Source of the DNA: CAIXSE01 sp040769125
Lineage (GTDB): Bacteria > Actinomycetota > Thermoleophilia > UBA2241
Length of the DNA: 64,000 nucleotides
Direction of reading: 5' to 3'
Assembly (NCBI GenBank): GCA_040769125.1
Contig: JAXGLO010000001.1
Location: forward strand, 62,001 to 126,000
Shown here: one piece after another, positions 63,279-64,000 of the stretch
Position numbering within the stretch: position 1 is the stretch's first letter
Layout of the letters: each line of letters opens with the position of its first letter
The notes under the pieces: generated by a model
What the model was told of the DNA's origin: nothing
The model's input: only the letters and a program-made list of their open reading frames with translations
The model's database searches: none
Position numbers and translations under genes: made by a program

Positions 63279-63548
63279 ATGCCGAGTGCCAGACCAACAC
63301 CGCGGCGCACGAGGAAGAGCAAGGCCGGCGCCGCCGGCCAGTCTCGCCGCCGCCTGTGCTCCTTCTGTCAGGAGAAGGTCGACGAGATCGACTACAAGAA
63401 CGTGACGGCGCTACGCCACCTGATTTCCGAGAAGGGCAAGATCCGCGCGAGCCGCGTCACCGGCACGTGCCGTCGTCACCAGGCCCAGGTGGCGATAGCC
63501 GTGAAGCGCGCACGCGAGACCGCCCTGCTGCCCTACGCAAGCCGCTGA
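63279..63548 (+). CDS. rpsR: 30S ribosomal protein S18
   Basis: S18 pairs with S6 on the 30S platform. The 89-aa protein has a basic N-terminus, CSFCQEKVDEIDYKNVTALRHLISEKGKIRASRVTGTCRRHQAQVAIAVKRARETALLPY. The CxxC and later Cys suggest a zinc-binding (C+) form. The ATG at 63279 has AAGGAG upstream; a longer reading would overlap ssb. Confidence 0.97.
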   Translation: MPSARPTPRRTRKSKAGAAGQSRRRLCSFCQEKVDEIDYKNVTALRHLISEKGKIRASRVTGTCRRHQAQVAIAVKRARETALLPYASR

Positions 63549-63558
63549 GGAGGACGTC

Positions 63559-64000
63559 ATGGAGGTCATTCTTCTGCAGGACGTCGAGCACCTCGGCGAC
63601 AAGGGCTCCCTGGCCAACGTCGCCCGAGGGTACGCTCGTAACTACCTGATCCCGCGCAAGCTGGCCGAAGTGGCCACGCCGGGCAAGATCGTCGAGTTCC
63701 AGCGCCGCGAAGAGGAGCGCAAGGCCCGTGAGGCGCGCCTGGCCGCGCAGGCCGAGGAGCGCACTGCGACCCTCAACCGCACGGTGCTCACGATCCCGAT
63801 GAAGGTCGGCGAGGGCGACCGCCTGTTCGGATCGGTCACTGCCGCCGACATCGCTGAGGCCATTGAGAATGCCCGTGGCTTCGTCGTCGACAAGCGCAAG
63901 GTGCTGCTCGAAGAGCCGATCAAGGAGATCGGCACCTTCCTGGTCGACGTCGAGGTGGCGGAGGGTTTCGTGGCCTCCGTGAAGACGATCGTCATCGCCG
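63559..64000 (+). CDS. rplI: 50S ribosomal protein L9 (3' end beyond window)
   Basis: L9 begins MEVILLQDVEHLGDKGSLANVARGYARNYLIPRKLA, the canonical N-terminal domain, followed by the long connecting helix and the C-terminal RNA-binding domain (VGEGDRLFGSVTAADIAEAI, FVVDKRKVLLEEPIKEIGTF). The 147 codons present are nearly the whole protein (about 148-150 aa usual). GAGGAGG precedes the ATG. Confidence 0.97.
   Translation, partial: MEVILLQDVEHLGDKGSLANVARGYARNYLIPRKLAEVATPGKIVEFQRREEERKAREARLAAQAEERTATLNRTVLTIPMKVGEGDRLFGSVTAADIAEAIENARGFVVDKRKVLLEEPIKEIGTFLVDVEVAEGFVASVKTIVIA

Overview
The window is a dense, high-GC bacterial chromosome segment with almost no spacer DNA and many 4-nt start/stop overlaps. 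The gene content and order point to a deep-branching member of the Actinomycetota. The main signs are CarD beside ispD-ispF, a tilS-hpt-ftsH-folE-folP-folB-folK string, the rplM-rpsI-glmM-glmS-acpS-nnr-alr order leading to the tsaEBD/rimI and groESL genes, and an initiator tRNA of actinobacterial type. Formate-THF ligase, an AcsE-like methyl-THF methyltransferase, FeoB, LarC and molybdenum-cofactor genes suggest an anaerobic or facultative lifestyle, but this is inference. No insertion sequence, prophage, CRISPR array or rRNA was seen.

Layout. 1-3.1 kb: 5' part of fhs, larC and a GT4 glycosyltransferase. 3.5-6.3 kb: a DtxR-type regulator with feoB and a candidate iron box. 6.75-12.5 kb: tRNA-Gly, a BlaI-type repressor, argS, rlmH, a V4R-GGDEF protein, 5-formyl-THF cyclo-ligase and a flavoprotein. 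12.7-16.6 kb: a mobA-mobB fusion, a second mobB, ispF, ispD and carD. 16.6-33.2 kb: a long minus-strand run (a 36-codon ORF, tilS, hpt, ftsH, folE, folP, folB, folK, nadB, nadC, coaX, dusB, greA, lysS, clpC) that ends in a decayed radA relic. 33.4-41 kb: initiator tRNA, a NlpC/P60 hydrolase, a small membrane protein, an SDR, a PucR regulator, a methyl-THF methyltransferase, and groEL/groES under a CIRCE operator. 41.1-49.2 kb: dtd; the fmdB-like/udg/tsaE/tsaB/rimI/tsaD operon; a divergent DUF2520/panC/yjbQ/HPS-RraA operon. 49.2-60.2 kb: mutM-DUF123 fusion, cca, alr, a CBS protein, nnr, acpS, glmS, glmM, rpsI and rplM. 60.4-64 kb: a DUF1361 membrane protein, an orphan CpaF-like ATPase, then rpsF-ssb-rpsR-rplI (rplI cut by the window end).

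Most striking observations. The 5' leader of glmS carries a sequence that matches the core of the glmS self-cleaving ribozyme, which I know mainly from Firmicutes. The DNA glycosylase Fpg is fused to a GIY-YIG-like DUF123 domain. A family-4 uracil-DNA glycosylase ends in a sliding-clamp-binding motif. Downstream of clpC the C-terminal half of radA survives as a frameshifted relic. A hexulose-phosphate synthase is fused to an RraA-like domain. Ribosomal protein S6 has a complete Shine-Dalgarno positioned for an ATC start. The genes mainly serve translation and tRNA modification, cofactor synthesis (folate, NAD, CoA, molybdopterin), cell-wall precursors (GlmS, GlmM, Alr, IspD/F), DNA repair and proteostasis.
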